From NCBI GenBank assembly GCA_947476955.1, contig CANJSS010000001.1, positions 1 through 64,000 on the forward strand: a stretch of 64,000 bases of DNA, given 5' to 3'. Every line of letters starts with the position of its first letter. The stretch's first letter is position 1. This DNA is from Flavobacteriales bacterium (lineage in GTDB: Bacteria > Bacteroidota > Bacteroidia > Flavobacteriales_D > Crocinitomicaceae). Position numbers and translations under genes: made by a program. The notes under the pieces are model-generated. The model ran no database searches, was not told where the DNA came from, and was given only the letters and a program-made list of their open reading frames with translations. Below are positions 30,105 to 39,674 of the stretch, piece after piece.

Positions 30105-30506
30105 TTATTTCGTGGAATCTTTCCCTTGGAAGTTTTGCAGGAGAATATCTTTGGACAATGGTTTTTCAAGGAAACCTTTGATGCGGTTGTTTTTTTGAAC
30201 TTGGTTTATTACGCTTGGATCAATAGTCGCGGAAAGAATGTACAATTGGGTTTTGTGCATAAAAAGCAATTGTTTTTCTGAAAAATTTTCGACCATTTCC
30301 AAGCCACTGATTCCGGATAATTGGTGATCAATTAAAATATAATCGGGTGCATTTTGATGATTTTTTTCAAGCGTATCAAGGTAATTAAGCGTTTCCTCGG
30401 CAGAGCAAATAATTTCTATTGTACAATTGGGAAATACCTGTCGTATAATGGCAGAATGCAAGATGCAAAGGATTGAATCGTCTTCAATAAGCAAAAAGTG
30501 AAGCAT
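30105..30506 (-). CDS. Single-domain response regulator (REC)
   Basis: FLLIEDDSILCILHSAII, PDYILIDHQLSGISGLEM, LYILSATIDP, GFLEKPLSKDIL. Confidence 0.88.
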   Translation of the reverse strand: MLHFLLIEDDSILCILHSAIIRQVFPNCTIEIICSAEETLNYLDTLEKNHQNAPDYILIDHQLSGISGLEMVENFSEKQLLFMHKTQLYILSATIDPSVINQVQKNNRIKGFLEKPLSKDILLQNFQGKDSTK

Positions 30507-30621
30507 ATAAATAATTGGTTTTTAAAGTATTAAACCGTAACTTATCAACCCAAAATTAACTGTTATTATTTTACTAAGCACAAATAGTGCTTTTATAGAA
30601 GCAATTTCCATTACACTTTTC

Positions 30622-32172
30622 TTAAAGTGGTATATTTCCATGTTTTTTCTGTGGTAAAACTTCTGCTTTATTTTCCAGCATTTTAAATCCTGCAATGAGT
30701 TTTGCACGCGTTTCTTCTGGAAGTATCACATCGTCAATAATTCCCCTTTCAGCAGCACGGTATGGATTTGCAAATAGTTCAGCATATTCAGCTTCCTTCT
30801 CTTTCCATTTTTCTTCTGGAATGGATGCGGAAGCAATTTCTCGCTTGAAAATAATTTCAGCAGCTCCTTTTGCACCCATAACAGCTATTTCAGCAGTTGG
30901 CCATGCATAATTTAAGTCAGCACCAATGTTTTTAGAATTCATAACGTCAAACGCTCCACCATAAGCTTTTCGGGTGATAACCGTAATCCGTGGAACAGTT
31001 GCCTCTGCAAAAGCGTACAATAATTTTGCGCCATGGGTAATTATTCCGCGCCATTCTTGATCTGTACCAGGTAAAAATCCGGGTACGTCTTCAAAAACAA
31101 GCAATGGAATATTAAAAGCATCGCAGAATCGAACGAAGCGCGCTCCTTTTCTGGAGGCGTCAATATCTAAAACTCCTGCCATTGCGGCGGGCTGATTGGC
31201 GATAATCCCTAATGTTCTTCCTTCCAAACGCCCAAAACCAACCACTATATTTTTTGCAAAATCTTCTTGCACTTCTCTAAAACTTGCATCATCGATAACG
31301 TTATCCACTACTTTTCGAATATCGTAAGGTATGGAATTGTTTTCCGGCAGAATATGCTTGATTGTCTCGAGCTTTGCTTTATTGAAGCTAAATTGTTTTG
31401 GATGCGGAGCTAATTCATTCGAATTTTGAGGAAAATAGGTAACTAGATCTCGCACTTTTTTCAAACATTCGACATCGTTTGTTGCAATAAAATGGTTTAC
31501 ACCAGATTTTTCAGCATGCGCTTTTGCCCCGCCAAGATCTTCAGAAGTCACCGATTCATGCGTAACCGTTTTCACAACATTTGGACCTGTTACAAACATA
31601 TAGGAAGTCTCTTCGACCATAAATATAAAATCTGTCAGCGCGGGAGAATAAACGGCGCCTCCTGCACAAGGGCCCATAATTACTGAAATTTGAGGAATTA
31701 CGCCGGAAGCCCTAGTGTTTCTATAAAAAATATCGGCATATCCCGCAAGGGAAACAACACCTTCTTGTATCCGAGCACCTCCAGAATCATTTATTCCAAT
31801 CAAAGGAGCGCCATTTTTCATCGCAAGATCCATAATTCTGCAAATTTTTGCAGCATGTGTTTCTGAAAGTGAACCTCCAAGAACTGTAAAATCTTGCGAA
31901 AAAACATATATTAATCTTCCATGAATTGTCCCAAAACCCGTAACAACGCCATCTCCAGGGAAAACCTGTTTGTCCAAGCCAAAGGCTGTCGAGCGATGCT
32001 CCACGAATTGTCCGATTTCATGGAACGAATTTTCATCTAATAAAAGCGTAATTCGCTCCCGAGCCGTTAATTTTCCTTGTTCATGCTGTTTATCAATTCG
32101 TGCTTTCCCTCCACCTAAATGGGAGTTTTCGCGTCTTTTTTTTAAGTCTGTATTTTTATCCATATCTGCCAA
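30622..32172 (-). CDS. Acyl-CoA carboxylase (propionyl-CoA carboxylase/methylmalonyl-CoA decarboxylase type) carboxyltransferase beta subunit
   Basis: [84 protein letters not shown]. Confidence 0.95.
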   Translation of the reverse strand: MADMDKNTDLKKRRENSHLGGGKARIDKQHEQGKLTARERITLLLDENSFHEIGQFVEHRSTAFGLDKQVFPGDGVVTGFGTIHGRLIYVFSQDFTVLGGSLSETHAAKICRIMDLAMKNGAPLIGINDSGGARIQEGVVSLAGYADIFYRNTRASGVIPQISVIMGPCAGGAVYSPALTDFIFMVEETSYMFVTGPNVVKTVTHESVTSEDLGGAKAHAEKSGVNHFIATNDVECLKKVRDLVTYFPQNSNELAPHPKQFSFNKAKLETIKHILPENNSIPYDIRKVVDNVIDDASFREVQEDFAKNIVVGFGRLEGRTLGIIANQPAAMAGVLDIDASRKGARFVRFCDAFNIPLLVFEDVPGFLPGTDQEWRGIITHGAKLLYAFAEATVPRITVITRKAYGGAFDVMNSKNIGADLNYAWPTAEIAVMGAKGAAEIIFKREIASASIPEEKWKEKEAEYAELFANPYRAAERGIIDDVILPEETRAKLIAGFKMLENKAEVLPQKKHGNIPL

Positions 32173-32348
32173 TGATTGCTTTCTATGTGTGAAAGAAGAA
32201 CAAATATAAGTTTTTTCTATTCTTCGAAAGTTGTAAGTTTTAGAATTCGTTCTATTGCTTCGAAAGGGTGAGAGAAACTTAACAAAATTTAATATTTGTT
32301 TATGGATGGAAATAAAATTGTTTATTACTTTTAAAAAAAACAGAAACT

Positions 32349-33146
32349 ATGAAATCCAATCATGCACTAGACTATTTCATCCTCGGTGAAGAAATGCAAT
32401 TAGTAGAAATAGAATTAGATCCACAGGAAACTGCAGTGGCGGAGGCAGGCTCATTTATGTACATGGACGAAGGGATTGTAATGGAAACTATTTTTGGGGA
32501 TGGCAGTGAAAAGGAAAGTTCCGGAGGGATTTTAAACAAATTATGGGGAGCAGGAAAGCGTTTGCTGACGGGCGAAAGTTTATTTATGACGGCATACACG
32601 CACCAAGGAATAGGAAAAGCGCGCGTTGCTTTTGCGTCGCCATATCCAGGGAAAATTATTCCAATTGATTTGAGCGCATACAATGGTAAAATTATCTGCC
32701 AGAAGGATTCTTTTTTATGCGCAGCAAAAGGTGTTGCCATCGGTATTGAATTCCAACGAAAATTAGGAACTGGATTATTCGGCGGGGAAGGATTTATCAT
32801 GCAAAAGCTGGAAGGAGATGGAATGGCATTTTGCCACGCCGGCGGACACATTTTAAAACGAACCTTAAAAGCAGGAGAAGTTTTGCGCGTGGATACTGGT
32901 TGCGTTGTTGCTTATTCGCAGGAAATAGATTACGATATTCAATTTGTTGGGGGCATAAAAAACACATTGTTTGGAGGAGAAGGTGTATTCTTCGCAACAC
33001 TTAAAGGCCCTGGAGATATCTGGCTGCAAACCTTACCAATTTCACGTTTAGCCTCGCGCATTCTTTCTTACAGTCGAGGACCGAGAAAAGAAGAAGGAAG
33101 TATTTTGGGAGGAATTGGAAATTTACTGGATGGTGACGGAAGGTAA
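32349..33146 (+). CDS. TIGR00266 / AIM24 family protein
   Basis: VAEAGSFMYMDEGIVMETIFGDG, GESLFMTAYTHQG, GIEFQRKLGTGLFGGEGFIMQKLEGDG, GGIKNTLFGGEGVFFATLKGPGDIWLQTLPISRLASRI. Confidence 0.94.
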   Translation: MKSNHALDYFILGEEMQLVEIELDPQETAVAEAGSFMYMDEGIVMETIFGDGSEKESSGGILNKLWGAGKRLLTGESLFMTAYTHQGIGKARVAFASPYPGKIIPIDLSAYNGKIICQKDSFLCAAKGVAIGIEFQRKLGTGLFGGEGFIMQKLEGDGMAFCHAGGHILKRTLKAGEVLRVDTGCVVAYSQEIDYDIQFVGGIKNTLFGGEGVFFATLKGPGDIWLQTLPISRLASRILSYSRGPRKEEGSILGGIGNLLDGDGR

Positions 33147-33241
33147 TTCATTCCGTAAAATTATTTATCTCTAAAATCTCTAAAATTAATTTAGCAATAG
33201 TTTTCAATTATTTGATTAACTTAATTTAGAAAATAAAAATT

Positions 33242-34981
33242 ATGCAAAAAAGATGGCTTATCAAAACGCCAATTGAATCTAACGCTGTTGAGGAATTCCG
33301 ATCCTTTTTAAAAGTAGATGCAATTGTCGCGGAACTACTACTGCAAAGGGGTATAAATACTTTCGAAAAAGCCGAACAATTTTTTCGACCGAAACTAGAT
33401 CAACTTCACGATCCTTTTTTAATGAAAAATCTTCGGGATGCGGTTGCACGAATAAATAATGCAATCGAAAAAGAAGAGAAAATACTATTATTTGGCGACT
33501 ACGATGTGGACGGAACAACAGCTGTTGCTTTAATGTTTAGCTTTTTGAAAGACCACCATACTAAATTGGATTTCTATATCCCGAATCGCTATACAGAAGG
33601 ATATGGTATTAGTTATCTGGGTATCGATTTTGCTGCTGAAAATAATTTTGCTTTAATTATCTCTTTGGATTGCGGTATTCGTTCGGTGGAGCATGTCCAA
33701 TATGCAAAAGAAAAGGGAATAGATTTTATTGTTTGTGACCACCATAATCCGGGCAATGAACTTCCGGATTGTTTGGTTTTAGATCCAAAACAATTGGATT
33801 GTGCGTATCCTTTTAAAGATCTTTCTGGCTGTGGGGTTGGTTTTAAATTGCTGCACGGATTGTGTATTCAAAACTCCTGGGATTTTTCGAAATTATTTCA
33901 ACATTTGGATCTTTTGGCGGTGAGCATTGGAGCAGATATCGTTTCTGTTACCGGAGAAAACCGCATTCTCTGTTACCATGGAATGCTTCAATTGAACACC
34001 AAACCAAGAGCTGCATTCAAAGAATTGTTGGCAATAGCAAAACGTCAATTTCCCGTTACACTTACGGATGTGGTATTTACTATTGCCCCAAGAATCAATG
34101 CTGCTGGCCGTTTGCGTTCAGGTAAACATGCAGTTGATTTGATGATTTCTGAGAATATTACAGAGATAAAACGGATTGCGGCAGAAATAAATGCAGATAA
34201 TTTAGAAAGGCGACAATTGGATCAATTAATTACTTCTGAAGCGTTGGACTTAATCGAACAAGATGAAACGTTTACAAAGAGAAAATCAACTGTTGTATTT
34301 AAAAACGATTGGCATAAAGGAGTTGTTGGCATTGTAGCTTCGCGCTTGATTGAAAGACATTTTCGTCCAACAATAGTTTTAACAGAATCAAATGGAATGG
34401 CAACCGGCTCTGCCCGAACGGTCAATGATTTTGATATTCATGCCGCTTTGGAGAAATGTGAAGCGCTATTAGAACAATTTGGCGGGCATACACATGCTGC
34501 GGGAATGTCGATGAAAATTGAAAATGTCCCTGCCTTTCAAACACTTTTTGAAAAAGTCGTTAAGGATTCCATCACCAAAGAAGATGAATCGGCGGAACAA
34601 CAAATTGATTTAGGATTGGATTTTGATTCTATTTTCACTGTTGGAGAAAACCGCATGAAAGTGCCACGATTAAAGCGAATATTAGAGCAATTTGAACCCC
34701 ATGGCCCACAGAATATGAAACCGGTATTTATGGCATCTAATGTTTTTTCTACCAAAGTCAACTTATTGAATGAAGCACATTTGAAAATTTCCATGACGCA
34801 GCCACATTCCGATTGCATTTTGGAAGGAATTGGGTTCAATATGGCAGATAAAATGGATTTTGTAGCTGCAGGTTTGCCTTTTGATGTGGTCTTTACCCTA
34901 GAAACAAATAAATGGAAAGATCGGGAAACGATACAGTTGAATATTAAAGACATTCGACCAACAGTCAGTTATTCTATTTAA
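33242..34981 (+). CDS. recJ: Single-stranded-DNA-specific exonuclease RecJ
   Basis: LLFGDYDVDGTTAVALM, IDFIVCDHHNPG, GCGVGFKLL, APRINAAGRL, FGGHTHAAGMS. Confidence 0.97.
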   Translation: MQKRWLIKTPIESNAVEEFRSFLKVDAIVAELLLQRGINTFEKAEQFFRPKLDQLHDPFLMKNLRDAVARINNAIEKEEKILLFGDYDVDGTTAVALMFSFLKDHHTKLDFYIPNRYTEGYGISYLGIDFAAENNFALIISLDCGIRSVEHVQYAKEKGIDFIVCDHHNPGNELPDCLVLDPKQLDCAYPFKDLSGCGVGFKLLHGLCIQNSWDFSKLFQHLDLLAVSIGADIVSVTGENRILCYHGMLQLNTKPRAAFKELLAIAKRQFPVTLTDVVFTIAPRINAAGRLRSGKHAVDLMISENITEIKRIAAEINADNLERRQLDQLITSEALDLIEQDETFTKRKSTVVFKNDWHKGVVGIVASRLIERHFRPTIVLTESNGMATGSARTVNDFDIHAALEKCEALLEQFGGHTHAAGMSMKIENVPAFQTLFEKVVKDSITKEDESAEQQIDLGLDFDSIFTVGENRMKVPRLKRILEQFEPHGPQNMKPVFMASNVFSTKVNLLNEAHLKISMTQPHSDCILEGIGFNMADKMDFVAAGLPFDVVFTLETNKWKDRETIQLNIKDIRPTVSYSI

Positions 34982-34994
34982 AAATGGTATAACT

Positions 34995-35024
34995 AAAAAA
35001 GCCACCTTATTCAGATGGCTTTTT
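34995..35024. terminator. Bidirectional rho-independent terminator between convergent recJ and acyl-CoA dehydrogenase
   Basis: AAAAAGCCA-ccttattcaga-TGGCTTTTT stem-loop with A and T tracts. Confidence 0.85.
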
Positions 35025-35054
35025 AAGTATTAATTCTGTTTATTTTAATTCTGT

Positions 35055-36254
35055 TTATTTCAAATCTGGCATTTCTCTGGTGAAAGCTGGGATTCCTGTA
35101 ATATCCATTCCTGTAATCAGCAAGTGAATATCGTGTGTTCCCTCGTATGTGACAACCGATTCAAGGTTTGCCATGTGGCGCATTATGGAGTATTCACTTG
35201 TAATTCCCATTCCGCCATGAATTTGTCGCGCTTCACGCGCAATATTTAAAGCAATTTCAACATTGTTGCGCTTCGCCATTGAAATTTGAGCAGAAGTTGC
35301 TTTCCCTTCATTTCTCAATTGTCCAACGCGTAATGTTAGAAGTTGCGCTTTCGTAATTTCCGTTATCATTTCCGCTAATTTTTTCTGAATCAACTGAAAT
35401 GCGCCAATCGGAACACCAAATTGTGTGCGTTCTTTAGAATAACGCAGTGCTTGATCGTAACAATCCATTGCTGCTCCGAGCGCGCCCCATGCAATTCCAA
35501 ATCGTGCTGAATCCAAACAGCTTAGTGGTGCGCCAAGTCCAGAACGGCCAGGTAAAATATGTGATTTTGGAACTTTTACATCCACAAAAATTAATTCTCC
35601 AGTTGCGGATGCGCGCAATGAAAGTTTGCCATGCATTTCTGGGGTAGAAAACCCTTCCATTCCGCGTTCAACAATTACGCCATGGATGCGTCCAGTTTCG
35701 TCTTTTGCCCAAACAACCGCAATGTCTGCAAATGGCGCATTTGAAATCCACATTTTTGCACCATTCAATATAATATGATCTCCAGCATCTTTAAAATTCG
35801 TTGTCATACCGGATGGATTAGATCCGTGATCTGGTTCTGTTAAACCAAAACAACCCATCATTTCTCCAGTGGCTAATTTTGGTAAATATTTTTGACGCTG
35901 TTCTTCAGAACCATATTTCCATATCGGATACATTACGAGAGACGATTGAACAGAGGCTGTTGAACGCAATCCCGAATCGCAACGCTCCAACTCTTGCATA
36001 ATTAAACCATAAGAAATGTGATCTAATCCTGCACCACCATATTCTTCTGGAATATAAGGGCCAAAAGCACCAATTTCACCGAGTCCTGCGAGGAGGTGCA
36101 TTGGGAAAGTTGCTTTTTCGTAGTGTTCATCAATAATCGGTGATACTTCTTTCTTTACCCAAGCTCTAGCTGTATCACGCACTAATTTATGTTCATCAGA
36201 CAAAAGGTCATCCATGTTATAATAATCTGGATGTGTGTATTGATCAGTTCTCAT
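35055..36254 (-). CDS. Acyl-CoA dehydrogenase (glutaryl-CoA dehydrogenase-like)
   Basis: MGCFGLTEPDHGSNPSGM, GAKMWISNAPFADIAVVWAKDE, RFGIAWGALGAAMDCYDQALRYSKERTQFG, ARQIHGGMGITSEYSIMRHMANLESVVTYEGTHDIH. Confidence 0.95.
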   Translation of the reverse strand: MRTDQYTHPDYYNMDDLLSDEHKLVRDTARAWVKKEVSPIIDEHYEKATFPMHLLAGLGEIGAFGPYIPEEYGGAGLDHISYGLIMQELERCDSGLRSTASVQSSLVMYPIWKYGSEEQRQKYLPKLATGEMMGCFGLTEPDHGSNPSGMTTNFKDAGDHIILNGAKMWISNAPFADIAVVWAKDETGRIHGVIVERGMEGFSTPEMHGKLSLRASATGELIFVDVKVPKSHILPGRSGLGAPLSCLDSARFGIAWGALGAAMDCYDQALRYSKERTQFGVPIGAFQLIQKKLAEMITEITKAQLLTLRVGQLRNEGKATSAQISMAKRNNVEIALNIAREARQIHGGMGITSEYSIMRHMANLESVVTYEGTHDIHLLITGMDITGIPAFTREMPDLK

Positions 36255-36362
36255 TTTATGGTTTTTTAAGTGACAAATTTAAATATATTTTATTGACAAG
36301 GAAAGAATCTTAGTGAAGGTTGTTAACTTTGTACTTTAAAGTTATTCGTATAACATAGCAAA

Positions 36363-37067
36363 TTGTTTTTGGTTCATTTTTTTAGTGGTGAAATTAGCAG
36401 TGTTCCTATGGAGCTAGATTTGCGTGTTCAGTCATTTACCCTTATACTAACTGGAATCTTAGCCACTTCATTACTATTGGTTATTTTCGCCAGAATCAGA
36501 AATTCAAAGGCAATTCCTACCGTTCTAGCAGCATTTTTAAAAAACATTTCTTTGGATCAGCATTTTAAAGCAAATATGCGTTTAGAATCGCTTAGCTCTA
36601 TATTATTGATTTTAAATTATTTTGTTTGTTTTTCCGTTTGTTTATTTCTGTTTTTTAGTCGCATTCTATTCCTTGATTCAGAATGGGCAATTTTACTTTC
36701 CTTTTTACTCCCGATAGGATTATTTGTATTGGATACATTGAGTATAATATTGGTTGGGGCGATTTCTGGAGAATTCAAAAAGTTGCAGAGTTCTATAGTT
36801 ATAACACTTTCTCTGAATCAGTTTTTTGGGCTGTTTTTATCCTTGGTTTCTCTATTGTGGATTATGAATCCAGAGTTCAATGAGGTATACTTAGTTGTTT
36901 TCGGATTATTACTTGTTTTAAACTACTTAATGCGTGTTTTGAAAAACACTGTAGCCATTTTGACAAATGGTGTGCCTTGGTATTATTTAATTTTATATTT
37001 TTGCACACTTGAAATTCTGCCGTTATATAGTGCATACTACTTTTTGGCAATGAATTTCGCAAGGTAA
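36363..37067 (+). CDS. DUF4271-like multi-TM protein (TTG start at 36363 uncertain; ATG at 36408 possible)
   Basis: Multi-TM ORF immediately upstream of a HemD-like gene; C-terminus LYFCTLEILPLYSAYYFL. Confidence 0.68.
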   Translation: MFLVHFFSGEISSVPMELDLRVQSFTLILTGILATSLLLVIFARIRNSKAIPTVLAAFLKNISLDQHFKANMRLESLSSILLILNYFVCFSVCLFLFFSRILFLDSEWAILLSFLLPIGLFVLDTLSIILVGAISGEFKKLQSSIVITLSLNQFFGLFLSLVSLLWIMNPEFNEVYLVVFGLLLVLNYLMRVLKNTVAILTNGVPWYYLILYFCTLEILPLYSAYYFLAMNFAR

Positions 37068-37097
37068 AGGAGATTTGAAAATTAATTTTATAGAACA

Positions 37098-37847
37098 TTG
37101 GCAATCAAAACTATATTAGTATCTCAGCCAAAACCGGAAGGAGATAAATCGCCATATTATGATTTGGCGGAAAAATACAAATTGAAGATTGATTTCCGTC
37201 CGTTCATTCATGTCGAAGGAGTTGGGGCCCAAGAGTTTCGTCTTCAGAAAATTAATATTCCAGAACACACTGCAGTTATTTTCACCTCCAAAACAGCTGT
37301 AGACCATTTTTTCCGCGTAGCGGAGGAAATACGATTTGATGTTCCAGACTCAATGAAATATTTTTGTATCACTGAAGCGGTGGCTTTTTACTTGCAAAAG
37401 TACGTGACATATCGAAAAAGAAAGATATTTTTTGGCAAACATACCATTGAAGATCTTGCCGAACTAATGAAAAAGCACAAAAGCGAAAAATATTTATTGC
37501 CGTGTACAGATATTTTACGCGATAAAATTCCAGAGACTTTAGAGGAACAAAAAATTAATTTTTCTAAAGCTATTTTATACAAAACGGTTGCCTCCGATCT
37601 TTCTGATCTAGAAGATGTTTATTATGATTTATTGGTGTTTTTTAGTCCAGGCGGAATTGAATCGTTGTTGAAAAATTTCCCCGATTTTAAACAAAACAAC
37701 ACAAGAATAGCAGCTTTTGGCCCTACAACTGCCAACGCAGTAATAAAAAACCATTTACGATTGGATATCCATGCGCCAATGCCAAACGCACCCTCCATGA
37801 CTGCAGCAATTGAAATTTTCATTAAGGAAGATTTAAAGAAAAAGTAA
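37098..37847 (+). CDS. Uroporphyrinogen-III synthase-like (HemD superfamily) protein (TTG start)
   Basis: KTILVSQPKPEGDKSPYYDLAEKYKLKIDFRPFIHVEGV, AVIFTSKTAVDHFF, FFSPGGIESLLKNFPDF, IAAFGPTTANAVIKNHLRLDIHAP. Confidence 0.85.
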   Translation: MAIKTILVSQPKPEGDKSPYYDLAEKYKLKIDFRPFIHVEGVGAQEFRLQKINIPEHTAVIFTSKTAVDHFFRVAEEIRFDVPDSMKYFCITEAVAFYLQKYVTYRKRKIFFGKHTIEDLAELMKKHKSEKYLLPCTDILRDKIPETLEEQKINFSKAILYKTVASDLSDLEDVYYDLLVFFSPGGIESLLKNFPDFKQNNTRIAAFGPTTANAVIKNHLRLDIHAPMPNAPSMTAAIEIFIKEDLKKK

Positions 37848-38025
37848 TTTTTTATTTTTCTCAATAGCAATTATTTTCGCTTTTGATAGCTGCAATCCAA
37901 CTAGAATTCGACATTTATTTTGTTCATTATTATAGGAGTCCAATAATCTTTTAGGAATTTATTTTTTTAAATACGATAAAAAGTTACTTTTACATTAATA
38001 TTTTTAATACTTAATAATAATAACT

Positions 38026-39552
38026 ATGAAAAAACTTTTATTTTCTGCTTTAACTTTAGCGTCAATTATTAATTCGAATGTTTCGAATGCACAGTTGGCG
38101 GATGGTTCTATTGCGCCAGATTTCACAGTTAGTGCATACCAACCTTGGTTGTCTGCTGCTGGATTAAATAGTAATGGATCGTTTAAATTGTACGATTATT
38201 TAGATGCTGGTTACACAGTGTTTTTAGATGTTTCTGCAACGTGGTGTGGACCATGTTGGAATCACCACTTAACTGGTGCTTTAGATGGTTTGTATGTTGA
38301 TCATGGGCCTGCAGGTCAACTTGGTGTAAGTGCAACTACAACTGACGATGTTATGGTAATCTGGATGGATGGTGACGGTACAACAGCGGATGCAACTATG
38401 TTAGATGGAGCTGGAACAATTGGAAATTGGACGGAGCCAAATGCAACGTTAGGTCAAATTCCATTCCCAATGGCAAATCCAATTGCTGCAACAGCAACAC
38501 AAGTTAACAACGACTATGCAATTGCTTATTTCCCAACAATTTATAGAATTTGTCCTAACCGAGTGATTACCGAAGTTGGTCAATTGACTGCTACTGGATT
38601 CTACGGTACTGTTGGTGCTTGTCCAGCCCCAGCTTCTCAACCTACTGATGTTTCTGCTTTAATGTATGCTGGAGCAACAGTTCATTGTGAAGGAGCGTAT
38701 ACGCCATCTGTGAAAATTCAAAATAATGGAACTTCAGCTTTGACAGCTGCAACGGTAACTATTTCTCAAGGTGCAACTGTTGTTTCAACAGGAACATATA
38801 CAGGAAGTCTTGCTACATATGGTGTTGCAACAGTTACTTGTACTCCGATTGCTTCTTTTACTGGGGGTAATTTATCTGTGGTTGTTACAACTGCAAATGA
38901 TGCATCTGCAGCTAACAATAATGTTTCTGCAACTATAGCAACTGCCTTAAATGCAGTATCTCAATTTGTTGTTGTAAATATCACAACAGATCGATACGCT
39001 TCTGAGACTACTTGGAAAATCAAAAATAATGCAGGAACAGTTGTTGCTCAAGGTGGTCCTTGGACGGATTTAGCTGCTACTGGTCAAACAGTTCAAGCTC
39101 CAGTTCAAGTAGCTTTAACTCCTTCAATGTGTTATACATTTGAAATTCTTGATGCATACGGTGATGGAATATGCTGTGCTTATGGAGCAGGTGCTTACTC
39201 TGTAAAAGATGTTGCTGGAACTACTTTAGTTTCAGGGGCTGAATTTATGGATATCGAAGTTGGTGCATTCAAAACAGGAGTTTTGGGAATCAATGAATTA
39301 GACGTTGTTTCATTTAACGTTTTCCCTAATCCTGCAACAGATGTTGTGAATGTTGTTTTTGAAGCAAATAATTCAGATTATGAAGTAGCTATCATGGATC
39401 TTCAAGGTCGAGTTGTTTCTTCTCAAAATCACACTTCTTTAACAGGAACACAAACAATCACTTTCTCAATTGCAGACGTTGCAAAAGGAAGTTATATTGT
39501 TTCAGTTACTTCTAATGGAGTTTCTACAAGCAAAAATGTTGTTATAAAATAA
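38026..39552 (+). CDS. Secreted thioredoxin-fold (CGPC) protein with type A T9SS C-terminal sorting domain
   Basis: Signal peptide; VFLDVSATWCGPCWNHH; ILDAYGDGICCAYGAGAYSV; FNVFPNPATDVVNVVF...GSYIVSVTSNGVSTSKNVVIK. Confidence 0.92.
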   Translation: MKKLLFSALTLASIINSNVSNAQLADGSIAPDFTVSAYQPWLSAAGLNSNGSFKLYDYLDAGYTVFLDVSATWCGPCWNHHLTGALDGLYVDHGPAGQLGVSATTTDDVMVIWMDGDGTTADATMLDGAGTIGNWTEPNATLGQIPFPMANPIAATATQVNNDYAIAYFPTIYRICPNRVITEVGQLTATGFYGTVGACPAPASQPTDVSALMYAGATVHCEGAYTPSVKIQNNGTSALTAATVTISQGATVVSTGTYTGSLATYGVATVTCTPIASFTGGNLSVVVTTANDASAANNNVSATIATALNAVSQFVVVNITTDRYASETTWKIKNNAGTVVAQGGPWTDLAATGQTVQAPVQVALTPSMCYTFEILDAYGDGICCAYGAGAYSVKDVAGTTLVSGAEFMDIEVGAFKTGVLGINELDVVSFNVFPNPATDVVNVVFEANNSDYEVAIMDLQGRVVSSQNHTSLTGTQTITFSIADVAKGSYIVSVTSNGVSTSKNVVIK

Positions 39553-39570
39553 TACATAACATTCAATTTT

Positions 39571-39604
39571 AAAACCCGGGTCCATTAGGATTCGGGTTTT
39601 TTTA
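39571..39604 (+). terminator. Rho-independent terminator of the secreted thioredoxin-like gene
   Basis: AAAACCCG-ggtccattaggatt-CGGGTTTTTTTA. Confidence 0.88.
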
Positions 39605-39647
39605 TTGTCTCAAAATCCGAATAAAGCTAAATTTAAATCCATTTTCG

Positions 39648-39655
39648 TATCTTTG
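39648..39655 (+). promoter_or_regulatory. Putative Bacteroidota -7 element upstream of maeB
   Basis: TATCTTTG matches TAnnTTTG about 20 nt upstream of the ATG. Confidence 0.45.
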
Positions 39656-39674
39656 GCGGCTTCAATAGAAGATT

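Noticed and set aside
32372-32851. 159-aa antisense ORF within the TIGR00266 gene
   Set aside because: Lies opposite a well-recognised CDS; Pro/Ser-rich translation typical of shadow frames.
34537-34953. 138-aa antisense ORF within recJ
   Set aside because: Fully antisense to conserved recJ; no independent coding evidence.
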